From Isoptericola cucumis (lineage in GTDB: Bacteria > Actinomycetota > Actinomycetes > Actinomycetales > Cellulomonadaceae), in NCBI RefSeq assembly GCF_014635665.1, contig NZ_BMDG01000005.1:248001-312000 (forward strand): a DNA stretch of 64,000 nucleotides, read 5' to 3'. A program made the position numbers and the translations under genes. Under the pieces are notes generated by a model. It was not told the origin of the DNA, did no database searches, and saw only the letters and a program-made list of their open reading frames with translations. Of this stretch, positions 1 through 8,350 are shown one piece after another. Every line of letters begins with the position of its first letter. Within the stretch, counting starts at the first letter, position 1.

Positions 1-1
1 C

Positions 2-574
2 TCCGGTGCGCACCTGCACGACCTCGCCTGGGGAAGGGACCCGCGCCCCGTGGTCCCGGGCCACGAGGAGCGCAGCATCGGTGCGGAGACGACCTTCGCC
101 CATGACCTCTGGGACATCGGTGCGGTCGAGAAGCGGGTGCTCGAGCTGGCCGACCGGGTGGCAGCGCGCCTGCGGCACCAGGGCATCGTCGCCCGGACGG
201 TGTCCGTGAAGGTTCGCACGAGCGACTTCCGCACCCTGACCAGGGCCCGGACGCTCAGCACCCCGACCGACGTCGCGCGTGAGGTCTACCTCGTCGCGCG
301 TGAGCTGCTGGCGGCTGCCGACCTGCGCGGGCTACCCGTGCGCCTGGTCGGCGTCCGTGGAGAGAACCTGCAGGTCAGGGAGGGATTGGCTGAGCAGCAG
401 ACCCTGGAGGAGTCGCTGGACGCGCGTCATGACGCGCGCCGCGAGGTGGAGGTGACCCTCGACGCGGTCAGGGAGAAGTTCGGCCGATCGGCGATCCGTC
501 TCGGCGCCGGCGACCCCCGGCGGGGGGATTCCTCCACGCCGACTACCGTGCCGCCCGCTGCGGGCCTATCCTGA
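2..574 (+). CDS. dinB: DNA polymerase IV, C-terminal part (5' end outside window)
   Basis: The reading frame is open from base 2, so the gene starts before the window. The visible 190 residues hold the thumb end and the little-finger domain of a Y-family polymerase. The segment LHDLAWGRDPRPV followed by HEERSIGAETTF is typical of DinB just before the little finger, which binds template DNA and the sliding clamp. The catalytic palm lies outside the window. DinB performs error-prone translesion synthesis. A DUF3040 gene and then mraZ downstream is a common actinobacterial arrangement. The last 20 or so residues are low-complexity. Confidence 0.9.
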   Translation, partial: SGAHLHDLAWGRDPRPVVPGHEERSIGAETTFAHDLWDIGAVEKRVLELADRVAARLRHQGIVARTVSVKVRTSDFRTLTRARTLSTPTDVAREVYLVARELLAAADLRGLPVRLVGVRGENLQVREGLAEQQTLEESLDARHDARREVEVTLDAVREKFGRSAIRLGAGDPRRGDSSTPTTVPPAAGLS

Positions 575-611
575 GGGGGTAAACGTTCCACCGCGAGACC
601 CGGGGGACTCG

Positions 612-1061
612 ATGCCTCTGTCCGAGTACGAGCAGCGGGTGCTGGAGCAGATGGAGCGCGCTCTGAGCAGCGATGACCCGCGTCTGGCCAGCACCCTCCA
701 ACAGGCGCGCCGCAAGTCGCCGATGCGTTACGTCCTTGCCGGTGTCGGCGTCGTCGCCGGCCTGCTGTTGCTCGTCGTCGGAGTCTCGACGTCGCAGACA
801 TGGGTCGGGGTGGTCGGCTTCGTGCTCATGTTCGCGGGGGTGGCGTACGCGTTCTCCTCCCCTCGCAAGTCGGGACCGACAGGGGTGGTCCGCGAGGACG
901 GGTCGGTCGACCCCTCCTCGACGCCGGGCCACGCCCGTCCCGCGACGAACAACCCCCGGCCCGCCGCCAACACCGGCCGGCCCGCGCGCGGCGCGAAGAA
1001 CGACGGGTTCCTCTCCCGGCTCGAGGAGCGGTGGGAGCGCCGCCGGCAGCAGGGGAGCTGA
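612..1061 (+). CDS. DUF3040 family small membrane protein
   Basis: This 149-residue protein starts with MPLSEYEQRVLEQMERAL, the hallmark of DUF3040, a family confined to actinobacteria and without a known function. Two adjacent transmembrane helices lie at about residues 40-60 and 63-80, separated by a short turn. The C-terminal half is a Pro/Arg/Asn-rich cytoplasmic tail. A purine-rich GGGGGA stretch sits 5 nt before the ATG. Its position between dinB and the mraZ cluster is conserved in actinobacteria, which suggests but does not prove a link with cell envelope or division. The stop is 6 bp from the stop of the convergent transglutaminase gene. Confidence 0.8.
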   Translation: MPLSEYEQRVLEQMERALSSDDPRLASTLQQARRKSPMRYVLAGVGVVAGLLLLVVGVSTSQTWVGVVGFVLMFAGVAYAFSSPRKSGPTGVVREDGSVDPSSTPGHARPATNNPRPAANTGRPARGAKNDGFLSRLEERWERRRQQGS

Positions 1062-1067
1062 CCCTCC

Positions 1068-3290
1068 TCAGGACGACCGGAGGAGCTGCGTCAGCTCGTC
1101 CCTGACCGACGAGGTGAGCTCGGTGAGCTCACCGGGCGTCGGCAGGTCCGGGTCCCGTGCGTAGCGCGCCGCTTCCGTGGCGCCGGCGAGGGTGCCGAGG
1201 TCGGCGACCAGGTCGTCGTCGAGAGCCGTGCCGGTGCGCTCCGCCACCCGCTCGGCGATCGCCCGAGGGGCTCGGCGCAGGGTCGTGGGGGGCGGCAGGC
1301 TCACGCCGCCCGCGTCGAGCGCCCCGAGCACCTCCTGCCAGGCGCGTTCCGGATCGAGAGGTGGCGCTTCCCGGCGCCGGCGCAGGACGAGCGCCACGAC
1401 CGCGCCCACCAGGCCTGCCAGCAGGAGGCTGGTGGTGATCCACACCCACGCGGGCACACCCTCGTCGACGGGGGTCACGGCATCGGCGGGGGCTGACGCC
1501 GGAGGTTCCTGCTCCTGCGGTGCCTCGGACACCGGCCGACGGTTCTCGAGGTCGTTCCCGGTGGGAACCGGGGCCGGTCCACCGCCGGACTCCGGCACGG
1601 TGTAATCGGGTGCCGAGCCGGTCTGCTGTGCGGGCGTCGGCTCGAAACGCACCCACCCGGTGTCGGGGAAGTAGACCTCTGGCCAGGCGTGCGAGTCCTG
1701 CCCGGTGATCTCCCAGACCCCGTCGTCGGAGCGGTCCCCGGGCAGGTAGCCGACGGCCATGCGCGTGGGGATGCCCAGCGACCGGGCCATCACCACCATG
1801 GTGGTGGCGAACTGGATGCAGTAGCCCGTGCGGTGCTGCAGGAAGTCCCACACCGGGTCGCCGGTGCCGCCTCGCGGCAGGGTCGTCGAGTAGGTGAACG
1901 TGCCGGGGTTGCGCAACCAACGCTGGATCGCGACGGCCTGGTCGTACGGGGTCTGCGCGTCGGCGGTGACCTCGCGCGCCGTCTCGGCGATGTCCTCGGA
2001 GTGAGCGGTGTCCGGCAGCTCGGTGAGCGCCGGGTCCACGTCCGTCGTGGGCGCCGACCGGAGGGTCTCGGGCGACAGGTCTCGGGGCAGGACGCCCAGC
2101 GTGTAGGCGTCGCCGCTGTCGGTCAGACCGCCGACGACCTCGTCCCGGGAGGTGTCGTAACCCCACGGCTCGGGCGCCTCGACGCTCCGCGGGTCGATCG
2201 GCAGGGGCAGCTTGTCGTCGCGGAGCTCGCCGACGGTCACCGCCACCTCCAGCGGGTCGCCGGTGGTCGGAGGGTCCTCGGGCCACAGGACGTCGTCGGC
2301 GTCGAACGGCTGGCCGTCGCGTTCCTCGCCGCGCTGCCACCGCCGGCCGTCGAAGGCGGTCGCGGTGTAGCTGCGCAAGGGGCCGACGTCGGCCTCCGGC
2401 CCGGAGTAGCGCAGGACGACGGCGTCCGACCGTTCCGTGAGGCTGGAGAGGATGTCGAGGTCCTCGGCCAGGCGGATGGTGTCGCCCGTCGTGGTGAAGG
2501 CGCGGTACCAGCCGCCCGCCGCTCCGGGGAGCGCGCCCGACGCGCTGCCCACCAGGCCCGCGGTGATCGCCACGCTCATCGCTGCGAGCGTGGTGACGAG
2601 CGCCCGGGAGCGTTCGGCCCGGCGGACCGGGGCCGGCGGCCGTTCCGCGCGGCGTCGCGCCCGGGCGCCGACGGGACCGTCGATGGTGAGCAGCAGGAGC
2701 AGCGCGCTGACCGTGACGACGAAGACCCCCCACGGGACCTCGCCCGTCAGGACCAGGGGAGGGCCCCACAGCGCGAGCAGCGGGACGCCGACCGCCGCGG
2801 GCCGTCGCAGCCCGCCGGCGAGCACGTCGGCGAGCAGCAGCACCAGCAGCGTCCCGCCGACGGCGAGCAGGGCGATCGGCAGGGTGCCGTCGACGGGGGC
2901 CACCTCGGAGCGGGCGATCTCACCGGCGTCTCCGAGACGCGCGGTGGCGCGGCCGAGGTGCTGCGGGGTGACGACGAGGCTCAGGTCGGACGTCGGACCG
3001 CCGTACCGCGCGAGCACGTACCACCCCGCCACGACGGCCCCGGCCAGCGTCGGCAGCACCGACCCCGGCTCCCGTCCCGCGGTGCGGCGGCGTCGGCCCC
3101 GCCGTTCGATCATGACCCGCGTCGTGATGGTCGTGGCCGAGACGAGTGCGACCCCGAGCAGGCCGGCACGGACCCACGGCCCCGCGAGCACGACGGTCGT
3201 GAGGGAGAGCATCGAGGCGGCGACCGCGACGGCGACGAGCACGCCGGTGGTCACCGTGCGGACGACGGGGCCCGCGTGGGCGGGGATCAT
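1068..3290 (-). CDS. Transglutaminase-like membrane protein (TgpA type)
   Basis: This 740-residue membrane protein has several N-terminal helices (about residues 1-240), an extracytoplasmic transglutaminase core, one more helix near residue 620 and a cytosolic tail. The core shows Cys491 in GYCIQFATTMVVMARSLGIP and His534 in DSHAWPEVYF, the Cys and His of a papain/transglutaminase fold. The ATG at 3290 is chosen because it overlaps the stop of the DUF58 gene as ATGA. TGc-domain, DUF58 and MoxR genes form a widespread module. The MoxR ATPase probably acts as a chaperone for the other two, but the substrate is unknown. Function beyond domain level is not established. Confidence 0.85.
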   Translation of the reverse strand: MIPAHAGPVVRTVTTGVLVAVAVAASMLSLTTVVLAGPWVRAGLLGVALVSATTITTRVMIERRGRRRRTAGREPGSVLPTLAGAVVAGWYVLARYGGPTSDLSLVVTPQHLGRATARLGDAGEIARSEVAPVDGTLPIALLAVGGTLLVLLLADVLAGGLRRPAAVGVPLLALWGPPLVLTGEVPWGVFVVTVSALLLLLTIDGPVGARARRRAERPPAPVRRAERSRALVTTLAAMSVAITAGLVGSASGALPGAAGGWYRAFTTTGDTIRLAEDLDILSSLTERSDAVVLRYSGPEADVGPLRSYTATAFDGRRWQRGEERDGQPFDADDVLWPEDPPTTGDPLEVAVTVGELRDDKLPLPIDPRSVEAPEPWGYDTSRDEVVGGLTDSGDAYTLGVLPRDLSPETLRSAPTTDVDPALTELPDTAHSEDIAETAREVTADAQTPYDQAVAIQRWLRNPGTFTYSTTLPRGGTGDPVWDFLQHRTGYCIQFATTMVVMARSLGIPTRMAVGYLPGDRSDDGVWEITGQDSHAWPEVYFPDTGWVRFEPTPAQQTGSAPDYTVPESGGGPAPVPTGNDLENRRPVSEAPQEQEPPASAPADAVTPVDEGVPAWVWITTSLLLAGLVGAVVALVLRRRREAPPLDPERAWQEVLGALDAGGVSLPPPTTLRRAPRAIAERVAERTGTALDDDLVADLGTLAGATEAARYARDPDLPTPGELTELTSSVRDELTQLLRSS

Positions 3291-4651
3291 GCGGCACGCT
3301 CCATGAGGCTGGCCCAGGCGCGGTCCGGCTCCGTGCCCGCGGCACAGACGGCGACCCGCCACCCGGCCTGTCGCAGGTCGGCGGCGGTCCGCCCGCCGTC
3401 GTCGCCGTCGGACCGGGGCGGGACCACGACCGCCCAGCAGGTGCCCTCGGCCGCCATCCGGGCCAGGTCGTGACGGGCGCCGTCAGGCACGGGCGCCAGG
3501 ACGCCCACGGTGATCTCGGCCTGGGTGCGGCTCACCCGCAGGGCCCGGACCGTGGCGGTGATCGCGTCGTCGGCCTCGCTCGCCGCACGGTGCCCCTGGA
3601 TGTCCACGGCGGCGTCGAGCACGGCGCCGCGGCCGGTGAGGGAGCCGGTGACGAAGCCGGGGGCGACGACGGTACGCCCGGTGGGCACCAGGCGTACCGG
3701 GTGCCCCGCCTCCAGGAACGACACGGCGATCGACGCGGCGAGCTCCACGGCCCGCTCGCCGTCCTCCTGCCGGTGCAGCGTGCGCTGGGAGGGCCATCCG
3801 CCGGTGCGGGTGTCGGGCGGCGGGGCCAGCAGCGACCGGTCGAGGAGCACGGTGACGGGCCGGACCCCGGCGCTCTCGTCGGCCCGGACCATGAGGCGGC
3901 CCTGCCGGGCGGAGCCCGCCCAGTGCACGCGCCGCGGGTCGTCGCCGGCCACGTACTCGCGCAGCACCGAGTCGTCGGAGGCGGCCAGGCGGGCGCCCGT
4001 CGCGGCACGGTCCACGTCGCCCCGGACGCGGGTGCGGGTGGGCAGGTCGACGGTGCGCGGCCGGACGGCCACGTGCGTCGCGTCGCCGAGCGGCTGGGTG
4101 GTCCGCACCAGGCCGAAGACGTCCGTGCGGGTGGTGAGCAGGGGCCCGAGCGCCCAGCGGCCGCGGCGGGCGGGGGTCAGCGTGTAGCCCACGGCGATGC
4201 GGTCGGGGTGCGCGGTGACGCGCGCCCGGATGCCGTGGGGTCCGGCCAGCTCGTGCGCCGCCTGCTCGGAGAGCCGCAGGCGGGCGAGCCGCTCGTACGC
4301 CGCCCCCGTGCGTGCTCGCGCCCCCACGACGAGCCGGACGGCGGTCGACTGGTCGCGGACGACGGGGTGGGGGGTCAGCGCGCGGGTGACGACGAGCGCG
4401 CCGCGCCCGGCGTCGAGGCGCTGGAGGCCCATGACCGCCCAGGCGAACGCGACGGCGAGCACCGCGGCGCTGCCGAGCCCGGTGATGTCCGGCAGCTCGA
4501 GGAGCACGCCGCAGGCGGCGAGCGCGAGCCCGGCGCACAGCAGCGCCGTGCCGCGGCCGGTGAGGCGGACGCGGGCGAGGCGCTGCAGGGCGCCGGGGGT
4601 CGACGGGCTCTCGCGTTCCGTCGGCCCGGCGGTCGCGGTGTCGCTCACCAC
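3287..4651 (-). CDS. DUF58 domain-containing protein
   Basis: About 454 residues. Two transmembrane helices near residues 35-75 are followed by a beta-rich region and the DUF58 signature around LREYVAGDDPRRVHWAGSAR, where the conserved His-Trp lies. The C-terminal half resembles a von Willebrand A fold (VTVLLDRSLL with an Asp in the MIDAS-like position). Two consecutive GTG codons (4651 and 4648) follow a GAGGAG Shine-Dalgarno; the first is chosen and the second is equally possible. It lies 11 nt after the MoxR stop and overlaps the transglutaminase start by 4 nt, so the three genes are one operon. DUF58 proteins pair with MoxR ATPases; the biochemical role is unknown. Confidence 0.85.
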   Translation of the reverse strand: MVSDTATAGPTERESPSTPGALQRLARVRLTGRGTALLCAGLALAACGVLLELPDITGLGSAAVLAVAFAWAVMGLQRLDAGRGALVVTRALTPHPVVRDQSTAVRLVVGARARTGAAYERLARLRLSEQAAHELAGPHGIRARVTAHPDRIAVGYTLTPARRGRWALGPLLTTRTDVFGLVRTTQPLGDATHVAVRPRTVDLPTRTRVRGDVDRAATGARLAASDDSVLREYVAGDDPRRVHWAGSARQGRLMVRADESAGVRPVTVLLDRSLLAPPPDTRTGGWPSQRTLHRQEDGERAVELAASIAVSFLEAGHPVRLVPTGRTVVAPGFVTGSLTGRGAVLDAAVDIQGHRAASEADDAITATVRALRVSRTQAEITVGVLAPVPDGARHDLARMAAEGTCWAVVVPPRSDGDDGGRTAADLRQAGWRVAVCAAGTEPDRAWASLMERAA

Positions 4652-4662
4652 GGCCGGCTCCT

Positions 4663-5757
4663 CTACCGGCCGCGGCCGGAGACGGGACGGAACGCCGCGG
4701 CGCGCGCGGGCGCGGCGTGCGGTCCCGGGACCGGGGTGCGCTGGACGATCTCCTCCACGACCTCCTCCGCGGTGGTGCCGCTCAGCCGGGCCTCGGTGCC
4801 GAGGATGAGGCGGTGGGCGAGCACCGGGAGGGTCAGCCCCTGCACGTCGTCCGGCAGCACGTGCTCGCGCCCGGACATCGCGGCGAGCGCCTTCGCGACC
4901 TTGAGGAGCTGGAGGGAGGCCCGCGGCGAGGCGCCGAGCCGCAGGCCGGGGTGCTCGCGGGTGGCACCGACGAGGTCGAGCACGTACTGCTTGACGGCGG
5001 GTGCCGCGTGGACGGCGCGCACGGCGCCGGCGAAGCGCACCATGTCGTCCCCGGTGGTGACCGGCGACAGGTGGGCGAGCGGGCTGGCGGCCTCCTGCCG
5101 GTCGAGCATCTGCAGCTCGGCGTCGTTGTCCGGGTAGCCGACCGTCAGGCGCGCGGTGAACCGGTCCCGCTGCGCCTCGGGCAGCGGATAGGTGCCTTCC
5201 ATCTCCACGGGGTTCTGCGTCGCCACGACGAGGAAGGGGCGCGGCAGCGTGTGGGTGGTCCCGTCGACGGTGGTCTGGCCCTCCTCCATGCACTCGAGCA
5301 GCGCGGACTGGGTCTTGGGCGACGCACGGTTGATCTCGTCGCCGATGACGATGTTGTTGAACACGGGCCCGGGCCGGAACTCGAAGTCGTGGGTCGCCGT
5401 GCGGAAGATGTTCACGCCGGTGAGGTCGCTGGGCAGCAGGTCGGGCGTGAACTGGATCCGGCCGACCTGGCAGTCGATGCTGCGCGCCAGCGCCTTGGCG
5501 AGCGTCGTCTTGCCGACACCGGGGACGTCCTCGATGAGGAGGTGGCCCTCGGCCAGGAGGACGGCGACGGTGATGTCGGCGAGGTCCGGGCGCCCGGCGA
5601 CGACGGAGTCGATGGCGTCGCGCACGCGGGCCGTCGCGTCGACGAGCTCGCCCAGACCGTGCCGCAGCGCGTCGCCGTGGTGTCCGTCGGGACCGCCTGC
5701 TCCCCCCGGCTGGTTCGGGACTCCGGTCAGTGCGGGAGAGGCGGGATCTGGGTGCAC
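4663..5757 (-). CDS. MoxR family AAA+ ATPase
   Basis: This 364-residue AAA+ protein has a Walker A motif EDVPGVGKTTLAKAL (Lys83), a Walker B region FNNIVIGDEINRASPKTQ about 55 residues later, and sensor 1 at VVATQNPVEMEGTYPLPEAQRDRF, all typical of MoxR. The GTG at 5757 is chosen over an in-frame GTG at 5775 because a strong GGAGG lies 6 nt before it, inside the longer version. MoxR ATPases are thought to remodel or mature partner proteins with vWA or DUF58 domains; both partner genes follow directly. A TAGGCT box at 5797-5802 is the likely operon promoter. Confidence 0.92.
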   Translation of the reverse strand: MHPDPASPALTGVPNQPGGAGGPDGHHGDALRHGLGELVDATARVRDAIDSVVAGRPDLADITVAVLLAEGHLLIEDVPGVGKTTLAKALARSIDCQVGRIQFTPDLLPSDLTGVNIFRTATHDFEFRPGPVFNNIVIGDEINRASPKTQSALLECMEEGQTTVDGTTHTLPRPFLVVATQNPVEMEGTYPLPEAQRDRFTARLTVGYPDNDAELQMLDRQEAASPLAHLSPVTTGDDMVRFAGAVRAVHAAPAVKQYVLDLVGATREHPGLRLGASPRASLQLLKVAKALAAMSGREHVLPDDVQGLTLPVLAHRLILGTEARLSGTTAEEVVEEIVQRTPVPGPHAAPARAAAFRPVSGRGR

Positions 5758-5796
5758 GGGTGACCTCCGGTTCACTGACTCGTGACGGTTCCTCGA

Positions 5797-5802
5797 AGCC
5801 TA
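5797..5802 (-). promoter_or_regulatory. Putative -10 box of the moxR-DUF58-transglutaminase operon
   Basis: Read on the minus strand this is TAGGCT, matching the actinobacterial TANNNT -10 pattern. It lies about 40 nt before the GTG of moxR and would give a leader of roughly 33 nt that contains the GGAGG Shine-Dalgarno. No convincing -35 element is seen. The call rests on motif and position only. Confidence 0.35.
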
Positions 5803-6113
5803 GTGGACGAGCATGCCGCACAGGTGATCTGCGTCACGACTTCCACCCGGTCGTCGTGCGGGACGTCGGGCGGTCGTCGTGCCCCACTTCCCTCCCGCCG
5901 GCGGCGGCGGGCCCCCTGCTCTCGCCGAGCGGGCCGGTCGACCGCGCCCGCCGGGGCCGAGATGTCCGGTCCGTACGGGGTGCGACGCCGCGGCGCCTGG
6001 CCGGGGCGCGCCGGGGCCAGAATCTCCCTCCACCGACGGTCACGTCGCTGACCTGCGGAGACGTTCCTGCACGTCCGTCAAGGGGAGAACTACCCGGGTG
6101 AATCCCGCGCCCG

Positions 6114-6139
6114 GTGGAGGAAAGTGGAGTAGCGTGGAG
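6114..6139 (+). promoter_or_regulatory. MraZ operator: three GTGGAG boxes at exact 10-bp spacing
   Basis: GTGGAG occurs at 6114-6119, 6124-6129 and 6134-6139, exactly one helical turn apart, with a degraded fourth copy CGGGAG at 6144-6149. MraZ of other bacteria binds short G-rich direct repeats spaced by about 10 bp ahead of its own gene. A TAGCGT -10-like box at 6130-6135 is overlapped by boxes two and three, so a bound MraZ ring would block the promoter. The repeat is seen directly. Autorepression of the dcw cluster is inferred from the family. Confidence 0.8.
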
Positions 6140-6169
6140 CATGCGGGAGCGCGAGGGGAGGTGCGAGCC

Positions 6170-6643
6170 GTGGCAGGTGGTCTGGGGGACGCGTTTCCTG
6201 GCTCTGGCCTGCTGCTGGGTACGTACACCCCCAAGCTCGACGAGAAGGGCCGGCTCATCCTCCCGGCGAAGTTCCGCGCCCGACTCGCTCCCGGCCTCGT
6301 CATGACCCGAGGGCAGGAACGGTGTCTCTTCCTGCTCCCGATGGACGAGTTCGGCCGCATGTACGAGCAGGTCCGGCAGGCGCCGGTCACCAGCCGGCAG
6401 GCGCGCGACTACCTGCGCGTGTTCCTGTCGGGGGCGAGCGACGAGGTGCCGGACAAGCAAGGACGGGTGGTGGTTCCCCCGGCGCTGCGTGCGTACGCCG
6501 GTCTCGACCGGGACGTCGCCGTGATCGGGGCCGGGACACGCGTGGAGATCTGGGACCGCCCCACCTGGGAGACCTACCTCGCCGAGCAGGAGTCCGCGTA
6601 CTCCGAGACGGCGGAGCAGATCCTCCCGGACCTGCAGTTCTGA
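6170..6643 (+). CDS. mraZ: Transcriptional regulator MraZ
   Basis: The 157-residue protein has two SpoVT/AbrB-like repeats, each with the MraZ pattern: [14 protein letters not shown] in the first half and [15 protein letters not shown] in the second. MraZ forms a ring-shaped oligomer that binds direct repeats upstream of its own gene and represses the dcw operon. Many MraZ proteins begin right before LLGTYTP. Here no ATG, GTG or TTG is available at that point. The GTG at 6170 is chosen because AGGGGAGG lies 8 nt upstream, giving a 16-residue extension. It is the first gene of the division and cell-wall cluster; rsmH follows after 196 bp. Confidence 0.93.
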   Translation: MAGGLGDAFPGSGLLLGTYTPKLDEKGRLILPAKFRARLAPGLVMTRGQERCLFLLPMDEFGRMYEQVRQAPVTSRQARDYLRVFLSGASDEVPDKQGRVVVPPALRAYAGLDRDVAVIGAGTRVEIWDRPTWETYLAEQESAYSETAEQILPDLQF

Positions 6644-6839
6644 GGGTCGCAAGCACAACAGCACATCGGCACCACAGCGGCACGGCACCCGGCCCCGATC
6701 GGTGAGGCCTCCTCCCGCGAGAGTCTGACGCACTTCCCCGGCGCCAGAACGCGGAGGGAGACCTGACCGGCCGGGGCCGGCCCTGACCAGCCGCACCGAC
6801 ACCAGCACCGACGAGAGCACCGGAAGGAGGGAGGCCGCC

Positions 6840-7904
6840 GTGTCCGACACGACACCCGACACGACACCCGACGGGACGCCGGACGACCGAGCCGCGGCCG
6901 GCGCCCCCGCGAGCGACCGCCACCTGCCGGTCCTGCTGCAGCGCTGCGTCGACCTCCTCGCCCCGGCGCTCCGGGCGCCGGGCAGCGTCCTGGTCGACTG
7001 CACGCTGGGCATGGGCGGCCACACCGAGGCCGTCCTCGAGCAGGTCCCGACCGCCCGCGTGGTGGGCATCGACCGCGACCCGCAGGCCCTCGAGCTCGCG
7101 GGCGCCCGGCTCGCGCGCTTCGGCGACCGGTTCACCGGCGTGCACGCGGTGTACGACGAGGTGGGCGACGTGGTCGCCGACCTCGGCCTGCCCGGCGTCC
7201 AGGGCGTGCTCATGGACCTCGGCGTCTCGTCCCTCCAGCTGGACGAGGCCGAGCGCGGGTTCGCGTACTCCCAGGACGCGCCGCTCGACATGCGCATGGA
7301 CCAGTCGCGCGGCCTCACGGCGGCCGACGTCCTCAACACCTACGACCAGCGCGACCTGGTGCGGATCCTGCGCGACTACGGCGAGGAGCGGTTCGCGCTG
7401 CGCGTCGCCCGGGCCATCGTGCGCCGGCGCGAGGAGCGCCCGTGGGCGCGGACCGCGGAGCTGGCCGACGTCGTGCGGGGAGCCATCCCGGCCGCCACCC
7501 GCAAGACGGGCGGCAACCCGTCCAAGCGCACGTTCCAGGCGCTGCGGATCGAGGTGAACGGCGAGCTCGAGGTCCTCGAGCGGGCCGTGCCGGCGGCGAT
7601 CGAGGCGCTCGCCGTGGGCGGCCGGATCGTCGTGGAGTCGTACCACTCGCTGGAGGACCGCATCGTCAAGCGTGCGCTCGCCCGCGGCACGACCTCGAGC
7701 GCCCCCGAGGGGCTGCCCGTCGAGCCCGAGACGCACCGCCCGTACCTGGAGCCCCTGACCCGGGGCGCCGAGGAGGCGGACGCCGCCGAGCTGGAACGCA
7801 ACCCCCGCTCGGCGTCGGTGCGGCTGCGTGCCGCCCAGCGCCTGCGTCCCACCCCGTCCCACCTGCTGCCGAGCTCCCGACCGAACAAGGAGGCCCGCCG
7901 ATGA
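6840..7904 (+). CDS. rsmH: 16S rRNA (cytosine(1402)-N(4))-methyltransferase
   Basis: RsmH (MraW) methylates N4 of C1402 in the decoding centre of 16S rRNA using S-adenosylmethionine. The 354 residues show the SAM-binding motif [15 protein letters not shown] near residues 50-64, [20 protein letters not shown] and the conserved [15 protein letters not shown] and [12 protein letters not shown] blocks. The GTG start follows AAGGAGG at 9 nt spacing. The first 25 residues are a Thr/Asp/Pro-rich extension. Its stop overlaps the ftsL start as ATGA, so translation is probably coupled. Confidence 0.96.
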   Translation: MSDTTPDTTPDGTPDDRAAAGAPASDRHLPVLLQRCVDLLAPALRAPGSVLVDCTLGMGGHTEAVLEQVPTARVVGIDRDPQALELAGARLARFGDRFTGVHAVYDEVGDVVADLGLPGVQGVLMDLGVSSLQLDEAERGFAYSQDAPLDMRMDQSRGLTAADVLNTYDQRDLVRILRDYGEERFALRVARAIVRRREERPWARTAELADVVRGAIPAATRKTGGNPSKRTFQALRIEVNGELEVLERAVPAAIEALAVGGRIVVESYHSLEDRIVKRALARGTTSSAPEGLPVEPETHRPYLEPLTRGAEEADAAELERNPRSASVRLRAAQRLRPTPSHLLPSSRPNKEARR

Positions 7905-8350
7905 GTGCACTGCGCGCCCCGGCCACCACCGGGACCCGGACCGGCGCGGCACCAGGCCGCGCGCCGCTGTCGGCCGTCGAGGGGGGTGCGGCCCGCGGAC
8001 GGCGGCTCGACGCGGTCCGGGCGCCGTTGCAGGCGACGTCGGGCGTACCCTTCCTCGTGCTGTGCGGCATCGTGCTCACGGTGGCCCTCCTGGCGGCCCT
8101 GCTGCTGAACATCACGATGGCGCGCGGGTCGTACGAGACGGCGCAGCTGCAGCGCGAGGTCGGCCGCGTGGCCCAGGACGTCCAGACCAAGCAGGCCGAG
8201 CTGCGCGCGCACGAGGCCTCCCTGCCCGAGCGCGCCGAGCAGCTCGGCATGGTGCCGGCGGACGAGGTGACGATGATCAGCATCGACACCCGCACGAAGG
8301 CGGGCATCGGCAGCAAGAAGGGTGCGCAGGGCTCGACGGAGGAGCCGTGA
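7901..8350 (+). CDS. ftsL: FtsL-like cell division protein
   Basis: This is a 149-residue bitopic membrane protein: a basic cytoplasmic N-terminus of about 45 residues, one transmembrane helix near residues 48-70, and a coiled coil ([23 protein letters not shown]) ending in a GMVPADEV motif. That architecture and the place between rsmH and ftsI identify it as the FtsL/septum-formation-initiator equivalent, although FtsL sequences diverge strongly. FtsL works with FtsB and FtsQ to activate FtsWI at the septum. It overlaps rsmH by ATGA and ftsI by GTGA. Confidence 0.8.
   Translation: MSALRAPATTGTRTGAAPGRAPLSAVEGGAARGRRLDAVRAPLQATSGVPFLVLCGIVLTVALLAALLLNITMARGSYETAQLQREVGRVAQDVQTKQAELRAHEASLPERAEQLGMVPADEVTMISIDTRTKAGIGSKKGAQGSTEEP

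Larger units (their letters stand above)
5758..6169. other. Divergent intergenic region between moxR and mraZ (412 bp)
   Basis: No gene is supported here. The left end carries the moxR leader and its -10 box. The right end carries the GTGGAG repeats and TAGCGT box of mraZ. The middle (about 5850-6060) is GC-rich and open in several frames on both strands, but without a ribosome binding site or a protein-like composition. I see no strong hairpin followed by a T tract. Confidence 0.6.

Noticed and set aside
3287-5821. An 844-codon minus-strand frame read as one large protein
   Set aside because: Only its last 454 codons are the DUF58 protein. The upstream part is a frame shadow of the moxR gene, which has intact AAA+ motifs in another frame.
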